Shown: positions 55,441 to 64,000 of the stretch, piece after piece
Numbering within the stretch: the stretch's first letter is position 1
Layout of the letters: every line of letters starts with the position of its first letter
Origin: Pseudarthrobacter sp. L1SW
GTDB taxonomy: Bacteria > Actinomycetota > Actinomycetes > Actinomycetales > Micrococcaceae
Length of the DNA stretch: 64,000 nt
Assembly (NCBI RefSeq): GCF_020809045.1
Contig: NZ_CP078079.1
Location: 2,046,001 to 2,110,000, forward strand
Direction: 5' to 3'
The notes under the pieces: generated by a model
Database searches by the model: none
Told to the model about the DNA's origin: nothing
Seen by the model: only the letters and a program-made list of their open reading frames with translations
Position numbers and translations under genes: made by a program

Positions 55441-56352
55441 TCACACGGTCACCAGCGGCAGGAGCGCTTCAAGCATCTTGGGTCCCACGCCGTCCACGGC
55501 ATCCAGCTCTTCGACGTTCTTGAAAGCCCCATGCTCTTTGCGCCAGTCCACGATGCGCTGGGCAAGCACGGGGCCCACTTTCGGCAAGGCATCCAGCTCC
55601 TCCACGCCCGCGGTGTTGAGGTTGATTTTTCCGTCCGCCGATGTTCCGGTTCCGCCACCCACGCCGCCACCGCCGTCCTGGCCCGCGCCCTCCTGTTCGG
55701 AGGCAGGGCCCTCTTCGCCTTCCCGCGGAACGTGGATTTTCTGGCCGTCCTCCACCGCGAGGGCCAGGTTGAGGCGGTTCAGGTCGGCCCCGGGTATCCC
55801 TCCTCCGGCAGCTGCGATGGCCTCGTGGACCCGGCTGCCTGTGGGCAGCTGCACCACGCCCGGCCTTGCCACCGCACCGGCCACATGGACCACCACCGAT
55901 CCGGTGGAATCCCTTCCGTTGGCGTGCCTGGCAGGTTCAGTGGCACCTCCTGCCGCCTGGTCCCCTGCGGGGGCGCTTTCGTCCACCAGGCTGCCGGTGC
56001 TGATGCCGCTGAGCGGCAGGATCTCCGGACGGCCTGATGCGGCCTGCCACCAAAACCATGCACCGGCTGCAACGGAAAGGACGCCCAGCAGCACGGCGAG
56101 GCGCTGCCCCACCCGCCAGCGGAGCACGGGCCCCACCGCTGAGGGGGCAGGATCCCTGTCCGGCGCGGAGCCAGCGGATGGGGAATGCGGGGAGGCGCCC
56201 GGCGGGTCCCCTGCCGGTCCCCGGTACTCGAAGGGTGCCTCCCCGCTGCCGTCCAGGAGCAGGCCGGCGGGAGCGTCCCCGAGGGCGGCCTGCAGGCGTT
56301 TCCTGGCATGGCGCGCCGAACCACCTGCTTCTCCAGCGTCCCGGCGTGCCAT
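55441..56352 (-). CDS. comEA: ComEA-type DNA-binding protein
   Basis: 303 aa. A cytoplasmic Pro/Gly-rich head and one membrane helix (about residues 84-105) precede a SLBB domain (VVVHVAGAVARPGVVQLPTGSRVHEAIAAAGG). A Gly/Glu-rich linker and a C-terminal helix-hairpin-helix pair follow (INLNTAGVEELDALPKVGPVLAQRIVDWR; VDGVGPKMLEALLPLV). It would bind DNA at the cell surface and pass it to ComEC. TAGCGT (56359-56364) ends 6 nt before the ATG, so it may have its own leaderless promoter inside the cluster. Confidence 0.93.
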   Translation of the reverse strand: MARRDAGEAGGSARHARKRLQAALGDAPAGLLLDGSGEAPFEYRGPAGDPPGASPHSPSAGSAPDRDPAPSAVGPVLRWRVGQRLAVLLGVLSVAAGAWFWWQAASGRPEILPLSGISTGSLVDESAPAGDQAAGGATEPARHANGRDSTGSVVVHVAGAVARPGVVQLPTGSRVHEAIAAAGGGIPGADLNRLNLALAVEDGQKIHVPREGEEGPASEQEGAGQDGGGGVGGGTGTSADGKINLNTAGVEELDALPKVGPVLAQRIVDWRKEHGAFKNVEELDAVDGVGPKMLEALLPLVTV

Positions 56353-56401
56353 AGCTTCACGCTAGGGATACGTCCGGGCGCGGCAACAGTGCTGGTACCC
56401 G

Positions 56402-57415
56402 TTATGTGGAAAGGCCCGCGGAAGGGGTTCCCGTTTCCGCCAGCTCCTCCCCAACGATCACGGCCAGGACTCCCAGCCCGGCATGGGCTGCGAGGACGGC
56501 GGGAAGGGAGCTGGTCTGGGCCCGCGGGCACCCGGGCAAGGCCAAGGCCAGCCGTGCGGCCAGGTTTTTCGCTTCTTCGGGGTTGCCAAAGTGGTGGACG
56601 GCGAGGTGGACGGCCGACGCCGGCCGGCCAGCAGCATCGGCGGCAACGATCTCCTCCAGGCGCGCAACGGCCCTGGCAGCAGAGCGCACCTTCTCAAGCG
56701 GCACAATCCTGCCGCCATCCACGGCGAGGATCGGCTTGATGGCCAGCATCGTCCCCAGCAGCGAGGCGGCGGCACCGATCCGGCCCCCGCGGCGCAGCTG
56801 CTCCAGGCTGGGAACATAGAAATAGACCTTCGTCCGTCCTGCCTGTTCGGCCGCGGCAGCGGCAACGGCTGCAGCGCCACCGCCGTCGGCCGCTGCCCTC
56901 ACGGCCGCCTGGACGGCCATGCCCAAAGCCATGCCAACGGTCCGGGAGTCCACAACTTCCACCGGAATGTCCACCCTGTCCGCGGCCAGCCGGGCCGCGT
57001 CCACCGTGCCGGACAGGTCCCCGGAGATATGGACGGAGACCACCGCTTCGAAGCCCTTCTGCCGTGCAGCGCGGTAAGCCTGCTCGAATTGGCCCGGCGA
57101 GGGCCGGGATGTCTTCACGGAGGTTCCGCTGGCCAGGGCAAGGGCGATTGTTTCGGAGATGTCGTCTTCGCCCTCGCCGTAGATCTCCTCCCCCACCATT
57201 ACGGGCATGGGGATGACGGTCAGGACGCCGTCGCCCGTGAGCGCGGCCACCCATTCCGGCGGCAAGGCAGCGGCGGAATCAGTGACCACGGCAGTGCGCA
57301 CGACGGCGGCCTGCCGGGTTCCAGCACCATCCCGCCGGACAGCGTCCTGCCTGGCGCGCATCGCCGCGAGGCGTCCGCGGATCCACGGCCAGGCGGCGGC
57401 GTCACGGTCGGGCAA
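56402..57415 (-). CDS. DegV family fatty-acid-binding protein
   Basis: 337 aa. DegV motifs are VVTDSAAALPPEW, SVKTSRPSPGQFEQAY, VSVHISGDLSGTVDAARLA and VEVVDSRTVGMALGMAV. FakB relatives present fatty acids to the FakA kinase, but no fakA is nearby. A TTG start (57413-57415) behind AGGAGG gives an N-terminal extension of about 40 residues before the domain. It follows leuS by 56 nt. Confidence 0.9.
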   Translation of the reverse strand: MPDRDAAAWPWIRGRLAAMRARQDAVRRDGAGTRQAAVVRTAVVTDSAAALPPEWVAALTGDGVLTVIPMPVMVGEEIYGEGEDDISETIALALASGTSVKTSRPSPGQFEQAYRAARQKGFEAVVSVHISGDLSGTVDAARLAADRVDIPVEVVDSRTVGMALGMAVQAAVRAAADGGGAAAVAAAAAEQAGRTKVYFYVPSLEQLRRGGRIGAAASLLGTMLAIKPILAVDGGRIVPLEKVRSAARAVARLEEIVAADAAGRPASAVHLAVHHFGNPEEAKNLAARLALALPGCPRAQTSSLPAVLAAHAGLGVLAVIVGEELAETGTPSAGLST

Positions 57416-57471
57416 GGGGGCCTCCTGGGGTCACGGCAGGCCGCCGGAGCTGTTCCGGCGGCCTGGTCCGG

Positions 57472-60000
57472 CTAGGCCGGGACGATGTTGACCAGTTTAG
57501 GGGCGCGGACAATCACCGTGCGGATGCCGCGGCCATCCAGTGCACGCTGGACGTTTTCCGATGCAAGCGCCAGCTCGCGCAGCTGGTCCTCGGAGACGTC
57601 CGGGGAGACCTCGAGCCTGTCCCGGACCTTGCCCTGGACCTGCACAACGGCGGTGACGGTGTCCTGGACCAGCAGGGAGGCATCATGGGCCGGCCAGCCC
57701 GCATTCGCGACGGAGGCCGGGTGTCCCAGGACGTTCCACATGTCCTCCGCGGTGTAAGGCGCGAAGAGGCTGAGGATCACCGCGACGGCCTCCGCAGCCT
57801 CACGGACGGCAGGATCCGCGCCGCCGGCGCCGGAGTCGATGGCCTTGCGCGTGGCGTTCACCAGCTCCATCAGCTTGGCCACCACCACGTTGAACTTGTT
57901 GGCGTCCAGCAGTTGGGCAGCGTCGGCGATGGTCCGGTGCGTGACGGAGCGCAGGGTGCGGTCGCCCGTGGTGACGTCGGCGCCGGGTTCGCTCGCCACG
58001 TCCTGGGCCAAGCGCCAGGCGCGGGCCAGGAACTTGGCGGAACCGGACGGCGAGACGTCGGCCCAGTCCACGTCGTCCTCAGGCGGGGAGGCAAAAATCA
58101 TTGTGAGGCGGACCGCGTCCACCCCATACTTGTCCAGCTGCTCGCCCAGGTCCACGCCATTGCCCAGGGACTTGCTCATGGCCTTGCCGCCGTTGAGCAC
58201 CTGGCCCTGGTTCAGCAGTGCGGTGAAGGGCTCGTTGGCTTCAATCAGGCCCAGGTCATTGATGACCTTGGTGAAGAACCGGGCGTACAGCAGGTGCAGG
58301 ATGGCGTGCTCCACGCCGCCCACGTACTGGCCCACAGGCATCCAGTCGTTGACCTTCTCCGGGTCGAACGGGCCCTCGGTGTAGTGCGGGGAGACAAAGC
58401 GGAGGAAGTACCAGGACGAGTCCACGAAGGTGTCCATGGTGTCGGTATCGCGCTTGGCCGGGCCATGGCAGGACGGGCACTCGACGTTGACCCAGGCCTC
58501 GGCCGCGGCCAGGGGCGAGGTGCCCTTCGGCGACAGGTCCTCGCCGCGCAGGTCGGAGGGAAGCGTGACGGGCAGCTGCTCGTCGGGAACCGGGACCTCG
58601 CCGCAGGACGGGCAGTGGATGATGGGGATGGGCGTGCCCCAGAACCGCTGGCGGCTCAGCAGCCAGTCCCGCAGCCGGAAGTTCACGAACTTTTCGCCCG
58701 TGCCCTGCTTCTCCAGCATGGCGATCGCGGCAGGGATGGCTTCGGACTTGGGCAGGCCGTCGAGGTTGCCCGAGTTGATCAGGGTGCCCTCTCCCGCCGT
58801 TGCGGTGCCGGACACGGCCGGGTCTTCCTCACCGGTGTCCAGCACTGCCCGAACGGGCAACTCGAACTTCCTGGCGAAATCCAGGTCCCGCTGGTCGTGC
58901 GCGGGCACGGCCATGATGGCACCGGTGCCGTAGTCGGCCAGGACGTAGTCAGCGGCCCAGACCGGCAGCTTCTCCCCGTTCAGGGGATTGATGGCGTACC
59001 GACCGGTGAAGACACCGGTCTTTTCCCGTTCCGTGGACTGGCGCTCGATTTCGGACAGCGCCTTGACCTGTTCACGGTACTCGTCCAGCGCAGCGGCGTG
59101 CTCGTCCGTGACGAGTTCGACGGCGAGCGGCGCGTCTGCTGCCACCACAAAGAACGTTGCGCCGTACAGGGTGTCCGGGCGGGTGGTGAAGACCGTCACC
59201 TCCTTGGCGGGCCTGCCGCCGTCGGCCTCGATCACGAAGTTGACGTGGGCACCCTCCGAGCGGCCGATCCAGTTCTTCTGCATGGCCAGCACGCGCTCGG
59301 GCCAGTGCCCGCGGAGCTGCTCCATGTCATCGAGCAGGCGGTCGGCGTACTCGGTGATCTTGAAGTACCACTGGTTGAGGGACTTCTTGGTGACCGTGGT
59401 GCCGCAGCGCTCGCAGGCGCCGTTGACTACCTGCTCGTTGGCCAGCACGGTCTGGTCCTTGGGGCACCAGTTGACCGGCGAGTCCTTGCGGTAGGCCAGC
59501 CCGCGCTCGTAGAAGCGCTTGAACAGCCACTGGGTCCAGCGGTAGTACTCGGGGTCCGAGGTATGGAGCCGTCGGGACCAGTCGGCCGAGATGGCGTAGC
59601 GCTTAAAGGATGCAGCCTGGGTGTCGATGTTGGCGTAGGTCCACTCGCTGGGGTGGGCATTGCGCTTGATGGCAGCGTTCTCCGCCGGCAGGCCAAACGA
59701 GTCCCAGCCGATCGGGTGGAGGACGTCGAAGCCCTTCTGGCGGAAGTAGCGGGCCACCACGTCACCCATGGCGAATGCTTCCGCGTGGCCCATGTGGAGG
59801 TCCCCCGAAGGGTACGGGAACATGTCCAGTACGTAGCGCCGTTCCCGGGACCCGTCGTCGACAGGGGTGAAGACCTTAAGGTCTTCCCATACCTGCGGCC
59901 ACTTGGCCTCCATCGCCGTGAAGCTGTAGGTGCCCTCCTCGGGCACTTCCGCTGACACTGCTGCTGTTGTTCCGGTCTCTGTCTCCGGCTGAACGCCCAC
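57472..60000 (-). CDS. leuS: leucyl-tRNA synthetase
   Basis: 842 aa class I aminoacyl-tRNA synthetase. HIGH-type motif [16 protein letters not shown], the editing domain with [16 protein letters not shown], and the KMSKS motif in [13 protein letters not shown] are present. A Zn-type insert [13 protein letters not shown] and [11 protein letters not shown] also occurs. GTG 59998-60000 behind AGAAGAGGG is chosen; GTG 60064-60066 behind GGGAG is also possible. Any start at or above 60102 falls in the leader terminator. Upstream lies a Leu-rich leader peptide and hairpin, so expression probably rises when leucine charging falls. Confidence 0.94.
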   Translation of the reverse strand: MGVQPETETGTTAAVSAEVPEEGTYSFTAMEAKWPQVWEDLKVFTPVDDGSRERRYVLDMFPYPSGDLHMGHAEAFAMGDVVARYFRQKGFDVLHPIGWDSFGLPAENAAIKRNAHPSEWTYANIDTQAASFKRYAISADWSRRLHTSDPEYYRWTQWLFKRFYERGLAYRKDSPVNWCPKDQTVLANEQVVNGACERCGTTVTKKSLNQWYFKITEYADRLLDDMEQLRGHWPERVLAMQKNWIGRSEGAHVNFVIEADGGRPAKEVTVFTTRPDTLYGATFFVVAADAPLAVELVTDEHAAALDEYREQVKALSEIERQSTEREKTGVFTGRYAINPLNGEKLPVWAADYVLADYGTGAIMAVPAHDQRDLDFARKFELPVRAVLDTGEEDPAVSGTATAGEGTLINSGNLDGLPKSEAIPAAIAMLEKQGTGEKFVNFRLRDWLLSRQRFWGTPIPIIHCPSCGEVPVPDEQLPVTLPSDLRGEDLSPKGTSPLAAAEAWVNVECPSCHGPAKRDTDTMDTFVDSSWYFLRFVSPHYTEGPFDPEKVNDWMPVGQYVGGVEHAILHLLYARFFTKVINDLGLIEANEPFTALLNQGQVLNGGKAMSKSLGNGVDLGEQLDKYGVDAVRLTMIFASPPEDDVDWADVSPSGSAKFLARAWRLAQDVASEPGADVTTGDRTLRSVTHRTIADAAQLLDANKFNVVVAKLMELVNATRKAIDSGAGGADPAVREAAEAVAVILSLFAPYTAEDMWNVLGHPASVANAGWPAHDASLLVQDTVTAVVQVQGKVRDRLEVSPDVSEDQLRELALASENVQRALDGRGIRTVIVRAPKLVNIVPA

Positions 60001-60086
60001 TGCTGCCCTCTTCTGTTCTGTTACGGCATCTGTGCTGCCATAACGGCCTGATCCTCCTGCTGCCACCGGAATGCTCCCGGACACAC

Positions 60087-60111
60087 AAAAGCCCCTCACC
60101 ATGGAGGGGCT
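60087..60111 (-). terminator. leader terminator of leuS (attenuator)
   Basis: On the minus strand AGCCCCTC (60104-60111) pairs with GAGGGGCT (60090-60097) around a 6-nt loop, followed by a short T-run and GTGTGT. It lies 8 nt after the leader peptide stop and before either leuS start, the place of an attenuator. A second small hairpin (TATCCG/CGGATA, 60121-60138) over the last leader codons could be the pause or competing structure. Confidence 0.7.
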
Positions 60112-60119
60112 GCCGCACG

Positions 60120-60173
60120 CTATCCGTTGTTCCGGATACCGGGCGGCTGGCTAAGCAGGAGGATCGCACGCAT
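60120..60173 (-). CDS. leuS leader peptide (three consecutive Leu codons)
   Basis: 17-codon frame from ATG 60171-60173 to TAG 60120: [17 protein letters not shown], with Leu codons CTC CTG CTT. TAAAGT (60180-60185) ends 6 nt before the ATG, so the RNA would begin at the start codon. An intrinsic-terminator-like hairpin follows. The N-terminal part (Met-Arg-Ala-X-Leu-Leu-Leu...Ser) parallels the leuA leader. Position, codon content and terminator support a leucine-sensing attenuator. Confidence 0.75.
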   Translation of the reverse strand: MRAILLLSQPPGIRNNG

Positions 60174-60185
60174 GAGACCACTTTA

Positions 60186-60543
60186 GCGCACCCGGGAAGG
60201 AACACCGCCGGACCTTTGCCGGGAAGGACGGCCTCCGCGGGAACCCGGTCGGCAACGGGTTCCCCCTACTGCAACGGGTGCCGGGATTACCTGTCCCCCT
60301 ACTGGCCCCATCGGTAAAACTACGTGCCCTCCCCTACCCCCTACCGCCGCGAAATTGAGTGCCTTTCCCCTCTTGCCAATAACGTCAGGGCAGGTGCATT
60401 GTAATGTTCAAGTCTGTGGGGAAACTGACTGGTCTCCGGCGTAGGAGCCTGAAATGTATTCTTGCCATTTACACCCGCAGCAACGTAGCCGCGGGCTGCA
60501 CCCCTCGTTCTACCCCAGCCGAGAAACCAACGGGTGACGAACC
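60186..60543. other. intergenic region between leuS leader and RND operon, with C-rich repeats
   Basis: About 360 bp between divergent units. GCAACGGGT occurs at 60252 and 60271, and TCCCCCTACTG at 60261 and 60294 (33 bp apart, three helical turns). Two more CCCCTAC units lie at 60331-60344. These are possible operator repeats for the RND operon or the leuS promoter. No gene is evident, and no obvious RND promoter hexamers stand out. Confidence 0.5.
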
Positions 60544-63500
60544 ATGTTTGGCTGGGTTACCCGGTTCAGCATGCAGTTTCGGATCCTGGTTCTCGCGATC
60601 GCAGCGGGCCTCATCACTTTTGGCGTAGTGAATGTTCCACACATGGCTGTGGACACCATGCCGGAGTTCGCCCCCGCACAGGTCGAGATCCAGACCGAAG
60701 CCCTTGGGCTTTCCGCCGCTGAGGTCGAACAGCTCATCACCGCCCCTATGGAGGCGGACCTCCTCAACGGCGTGGCCTGGCTGGACGAGATACGCTCCAA
60801 GTCCGTTCCCGGGCTCTCGTCCATCGAACTCGTCTTCGAGCCCGGAACGGACGTCCTGCGCGCCCGCCAGCTGGTGGCGGAAAGGATGACGCAGGCGCAT
60901 GCGCTGCCCAACGTCTCCTCGCCGCCCCTGATCATGCAGCCGATGTCCTCCACCAGCCGCGTGATGATGATCAAGATGAACTCCACCGAGCTCTCCGGCA
61001 TTGACATGTCGGTCCTGGCCCGGTGGAAGATCAAGCCGCGCCTGATCGGCATTCCGGGCGTCGCGAACGTATCCATCTGGGGCCAGCGCGAACAGCAGCT
61101 CCAGGTTGAAGTTACTCCCACGCAGCTCCGCGACAAGGGCATAACCCTTGAACAGCTGGTCAAGACCACCGGTAACGCCGTATGGGTATCGCCGTTGAGC
61201 TTCCTGGAGGCATCCACACCGGGGACCGGCGGTTTCGTGGAGTCGCCCAACCAGCGCCTTGGCATCCAGCACGTTCTCCCCATCCGCACCCCGGCCGACC
61301 TGGCCAAGGTGAGCGTAGAGGAAGCGGACCCACCGGTACTCCTGGGTGACATCGCCCAGGTCAAGGAGGACCACCAGCCACTGATCGGCGACGCCGTGAC
61401 CGGCACCGGTGCAGGCCTGATGCTGGTGGTGGAGAAGTTCCCCGGCACCAGCGCCGTGGAGGTCACGCGCAACGTTGAAGCCGCCCTGAAGGACATGGAG
61501 CCGGGCCTCACCGGGATCCAGATCGACACGTCCGTCTTCCGGCCCGCAACAGGCGTCCAGGAGTCCGTAGAGAGCCTTGGCCTCGCACTGCTGATCAGCC
61601 TGCTGATCGCCGTAGCCCTGTTCTGGCTGTTCTTCCGCTCCTGGCGTGCGGCCCTGATTGCGCTCGTGGCCATCGCCACGACGGTCACGACGGCGGCAGT
61701 TGTGCTGTTTGCCCAGAACGCAACACTCAATATCGCCATCCTGCTCGGGGTGCTGCTCGGCACATCGGTGATCGTGGGCGACATCGTGGAGGACATCCAG
61801 GCCCACCGGCGACGTGCCGTGGGCGAGGACGCGACGCAACCTGGGACTTCCCCAAGATCGAGGATCAGCGTCATCGCCAAGGGTGTCCGCACCCCGCTGT
61901 TCCACGCATCGCTCATCATGCTGGTCGTCCTCGTTCCCACGCTCTTTGTGACCGGGGTCGGCGGCGCGTTCTTCACCCCGCTGTTCTGGTCGCTGGCGCT
62001 GGCGTTGGCCGCTGCACTGCTCGTCGGCCTGTCCGTGACGCCCGTGCTGGCGCACTTCCTGCTTCCATCCACGACGACAACCCACAAAGAGTTTGCTGCT
62101 GTCAACCGCGGGAAGGCGTACTACGAGCGCGCGGTAGGCGGAATCAACCCTCGTAAGGGCGTGGCCCTGGTGTCTGTTGCGGTGGTGGGCGTCCTTGGCA
62201 TCGCTGCCGGCTCCCAGCTGACGCAAAACAGGCAACTCGTGCCCACGATGCCCGACCGCACCCTCTTGGTTCAGTGGGACACCATGGCCGGGACCTCCAA
62301 CGATGAAGTCCAGCGGATTGCCGCGAAGGCCGCCGACGAGCTTCGGGCCCTTCCGGGGGTCTCCGGGGTCGGTGGGCATGTGGGGCGTGCCATCTCCGCA
62401 GACCAGGTGGTGGGCAACAGCTCTGCTGAGCTGTGGGTGTCCATCGACCGGGGGGCCAACTTCGGCGAGACCGAGCGGGCCGTGCGGGACGTGGTCCAGG
62501 GCTACCCTGGCATCGCACACAATGTGATGAATTACTCGCAGCAAACCATCGGTGACGTTCGCTCCAGCATGGAACCGGGCTTCGCGGTCCGGGTGTTTGG
62601 AACCGAAATGCCGGTGCTGCGCGAAAAAGCAGCGGAAATTCGCCAGGCCCTCCAGAAGATCGATGGGGTGAACAATCCGACCATTAACACCCCGGACATG
62701 GTCCCGATGGTGGAGGTCCAGGTCAACCTCGAAGCCGCCCAAAAGGCAGGCATCAAGCCCGGCGACGCAAGGCGCGCCGCTGCGACGCTGATGCAGGGCA
62801 TCGTGGTTGGGAACCTCTTTGAACAGCAGAAGGTTTTCGAGGTGGTTCTGCGGGGAGCCGTTGGCGTCCGGGACGACCTGACGAGCATCCGTGAACTGCT
62901 TCTCGACACCCCCAACGGCGGCCACGTCCAACTGGGGCAGATCGCCGACGTGCGCATGGTCCCGAATGAAGTCGTCATCCAGCATGATGCCACGTCGCGG
63001 CGCATCGACATTGTCGCCGACATCAGCGGACGCCCGCTGGAAGACATCCAGCGGGACATCCGGGCAGCCATCCAGCAGATCGAGTTCCCGCTCGAGTACC
63101 ACGCCGAGATCCCCACGAAATATGGCGAACTCCAGGCCGCGGATACCCTGGTGCACGGGCTCGGAGCTGCTGCGGCCCTGGCTGTGCTGCTCCTGCTCCA
63201 GACAGCGGTCAGGAGCTGGAAACTGGCGTTCGCCACCTTCCTGGCACTGCCTGCCGCAATGTCCGGAGCAGCGGTGGCGGCATGGTTGGGATCGGCGTCG
63301 CTGTCCTGGCTTTCGCTGACAGCGTTTGCTGCCGTCCTGGCCATCGCCGCACGCAACGCAGCCCTGTTGTCCGCACGCGTCGACGAAATCTGGCGCGAAA
63401 CTGCCGGAGCGTCGCGCACGGACGTGGTCATGCAGGCAGCCCGGGACCGGGTATCACCAGTCCTGAAATCGGCCATCATCACGGTCCTCATCCTGATACC

Positions 63501-63717
63501 GCCAGCCTTCCTTGGCGGCACGGTGGGGCAGGCCCTGATAGTACCGATGCTGCTGATCATTGCCGGCGGCCTGGTGACCACCACGCTCGTGGGGCTCTTC
63601 ATCCTCCCGCTGCTCACCCTCTGGTTCGGTCCCCGCACGGAGCCCGAAGAGTGGTCGGAAGTCTACGAATCAGAACAGCCAGTCATGTCAATGCCGGAAA
63701 AGGTGAAAGTATCATGA
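60544..63717 (+). CDS. RND efflux permease, heavy-metal (HME/CusA-like) type
   Basis: 1057 aa proton-driven inner-membrane pump. The overall plan is TM1, a porter half (residues about 35-330), a TM2-TM6 block (about 345-520; LLGTSVIVGDIVEDIQAHRRR carries TM4-type acids), a second porter half, then TM8-TM12 (about 880-1040). MFGWVTRFSMQFRILVLAIAAGLITFG and PEFAPAQVEIQTEALGLSAAEVEQLITAPME are HME-like. Such pumps are typical of Gram-negatives, but actinobacterial members exist; with no outer-membrane channel the substrate is unknown. It overlaps the next gene by ATGA. Confidence 0.9.
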   Translation: MFGWVTRFSMQFRILVLAIAAGLITFGVVNVPHMAVDTMPEFAPAQVEIQTEALGLSAAEVEQLITAPMEADLLNGVAWLDEIRSKSVPGLSSIELVFEPGTDVLRARQLVAERMTQAHALPNVSSPPLIMQPMSSTSRVMMIKMNSTELSGIDMSVLARWKIKPRLIGIPGVANVSIWGQREQQLQVEVTPTQLRDKGITLEQLVKTTGNAVWVSPLSFLEASTPGTGGFVESPNQRLGIQHVLPIRTPADLAKVSVEEADPPVLLGDIAQVKEDHQPLIGDAVTGTGAGLMLVVEKFPGTSAVEVTRNVEAALKDMEPGLTGIQIDTSVFRPATGVQESVESLGLALLISLLIAVALFWLFFRSWRAALIALVAIATTVTTAAVVLFAQNATLNIAILLGVLLGTSVIVGDIVEDIQAHRRRAVGEDATQPGTSPRSRISVIAKGVRTPLFHASLIMLVVLVPTLFVTGVGGAFFTPLFWSLALALAAALLVGLSVTPVLAHFLLPSTTTTHKEFAAVNRGKAYYERAVGGINPRKGVALVSVAVVGVLGIAAGSQLTQNRQLVPTMPDRTLLVQWDTMAGTSNDEVQRIAAKAADELRALPGVSGVGGHVGRAISADQVVGNSSAELWVSIDRGANFGETERAVRDVVQGYPGIAHNVMNYSQQTIGDVRSSMEPGFAVRVFGTEMPVLREKAAEIRQALQKIDGVNNPTINTPDMVPMVEVQVNLEAAQKAGIKPGDARRAAATLMQGIVVGNLFEQQKVFEVVLRGAVGVRDDLTSIRELLLDTPNGGHVQLGQIADVRMVPNEVVIQHDATSRRIDIVADISGRPLEDIQRDIRAAIQQIEFPLEYHAEIPTKYGELQAADTLVHGLGAAAALAVLLLLQTAVRSWKLAFATFLALPAAMSGAAVAAWLGSASLSWLSLTAFAAVLAIAARNAALLSARVDEIWRETAGASRTDVVMQAARDRVSPVLKSAIITVLILIPPAFLGGTVGQALIVPMLLIIAGGLVTTTLVGLFILPLLTLWFGPRTEPEEWSEVYESEQPVMSMPEKVKVS

Positions 63718-64000
63718 CCAGTAAAAGCCTCCTTCGGCGCCTGCCAGTCGCAGCTGCTGTCTGCGCCGCCCTGTTGTCCTCCCTGCCCGCCTGTGCCCAA
63801 ACCACGGCTCAGGCGGAGTCGGCAGCCGAGGCGCCGGCCAAGGTGGAGAAGAATGCCACCACGGGCATCGCACGCATAACGCTCAGCGAACGGGCCATTG
63901 ACCGGCTCGAACTGCTCACGGACACCGTCAAGCCTGCCCCTGAGGGGGGAGGCATTGTCCTCCCTTATGCTGCCCTGCTTTACGACGCCCAGGGGAAGAC
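63714..64000 (+). CDS. RND adaptor lipoprotein (start only, cut by window end)
   Basis: 95 codons visible. A basic start and hydrophobic signal (RRLPVAAAVCAALLSSLPACA) end in a lipobox-like LPAC, so the protein is probably anchored as a lipoprotein. The following ITLSERAIDRLELLTDTVKP and VLPYAALLYDAQGKT segments are those of HlyD-like RND adaptors (beta-barrel part). The start overlaps the pump stop (ATGA). The rest lies beyond the window. Confidence 0.8.
   Translation, partial: MTSKSLLRRLPVAAAVCAALLSSLPACAQTTAQAESAAEAPAKVEKNATTGIARITLSERAIDRLELLTDTVKPAPEGGGIVLPYAALLYDAQGK

Noticed and set aside
57685-59955. Long open frame (about 750 codons) on the plus strand opposite leuS
   Set aside because: It is an antisense shadow of leuS caused by GC-rich codon bias; the translation has no domain pattern and is dominated by Gly/Val/Arg/His.
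60000-60200. T-box riboswitch upstream of leuS
   Set aside because: No T-box consensus (UGGN-containing bulge motif) or specifier-stem layout seen; the Leu-codon leader peptide with terminator explains the region better.
60469-63156. Long open frame (about 895 codons) on the minus strand opposite the RND pump
   Set aside because: Antisense shadow of a clearly recognisable RND permease; no motifs and His/Asp/Gly-rich low-complexity composition.

Overview
The window looks like a chromosome segment of a high-GC Gram-positive actinobacterium of the Micrococcaceae, most like Arthrobacter or Pseudarthrobacter. This is inferred from RbpA, the qcrCAB/ctaE and ctaCDF respiratory set with an actinobacterial subunit IV, DUF3043/DUF3054/DUF3097 proteins, frequent GTG/TTG starts, many apparently leaderless genes, and an actinobacterial-style gene order. 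No rRNA, tRNA or CRISPR array was seen. Only the left edge carries a mobile element.

Layout. 1-1185: an IS3-family (IS150-like) element cut by the window start. 1232-5537: rbpA, a stomatin/NfeD pair, an rRNA methyltransferase, a second-type peptide deformylase and an NTF2-like protein. 5572-8631: a three-gene operon (type III polyketide synthase, methyltransferase, FAD hydroxylase) with the composition of phenolic-lipid clusters such as srsABC of Streptomyces. 8941-14355: accessory and small genes (DUF4304, a lipase-like hydrolase, a SARP/BTAD-like regulator, a VOC protein, DUF3054, a stand-alone Lrp ligand domain). 14376-24922: trpD and the terminal respiratory chain (ctaE-qcrCAB; ctaC-ctaD-ctaF), interrupted by a DasR-like regulator and ptsH and followed by erpA. 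25112-32072: dipeptidase, DUF3043, pyrD, two tandem alpha/beta hydrolases (the first with an apparent frameshift near its 5' end), uppS and recO. 32171-36115: leuA with an attenuation leader, and pepO. 36171-47620: an LCP cell-wall ligase, phoH-ybeY-corC-era, a GerMN lipoprotein, CIRCE-hrcA-dnaJ-rsmE, DUF3097 and DUF4870. 47703-60000: hemW, lepA, a MazF/PemK-like protein, rpsT, and leuS-degV-comEA-comEC-holA. 60544-64000: a heavy-metal-type RND permease and the start of its lipoprotein adaptor.

The most interesting signals lie between or in front of genes. Two very short open reading frames rich in leucine codons precede leuA (18 codons, four Leu in a row) and leuS (17 codons, three Leu in a row). 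Both begin Met-Arg-Ala, both run into Leu-Leu-Leu-Ser, both sit 6 nt below a -10-like hexamer (apparently leaderless), and both are followed by RNA hairpins. They look like a coordinated leucine attenuation system covering leucine synthesis and leucine charging. Other regulatory signals are a CIRCE operator before hrcA, a DasR-type dre palindrome between the GntR gene and ptsH, two inverted pairs of 11-bp-period direct repeats beside the SARP-like regulator, and a hairpin at the IS end that would hide the transposase ribosome-binding site in read-through RNA coming from rbpA.

Start choices, promoters and hairpins were read by eye. No database or folding program was run, so functional names rest on recognised motifs and family resemblance.
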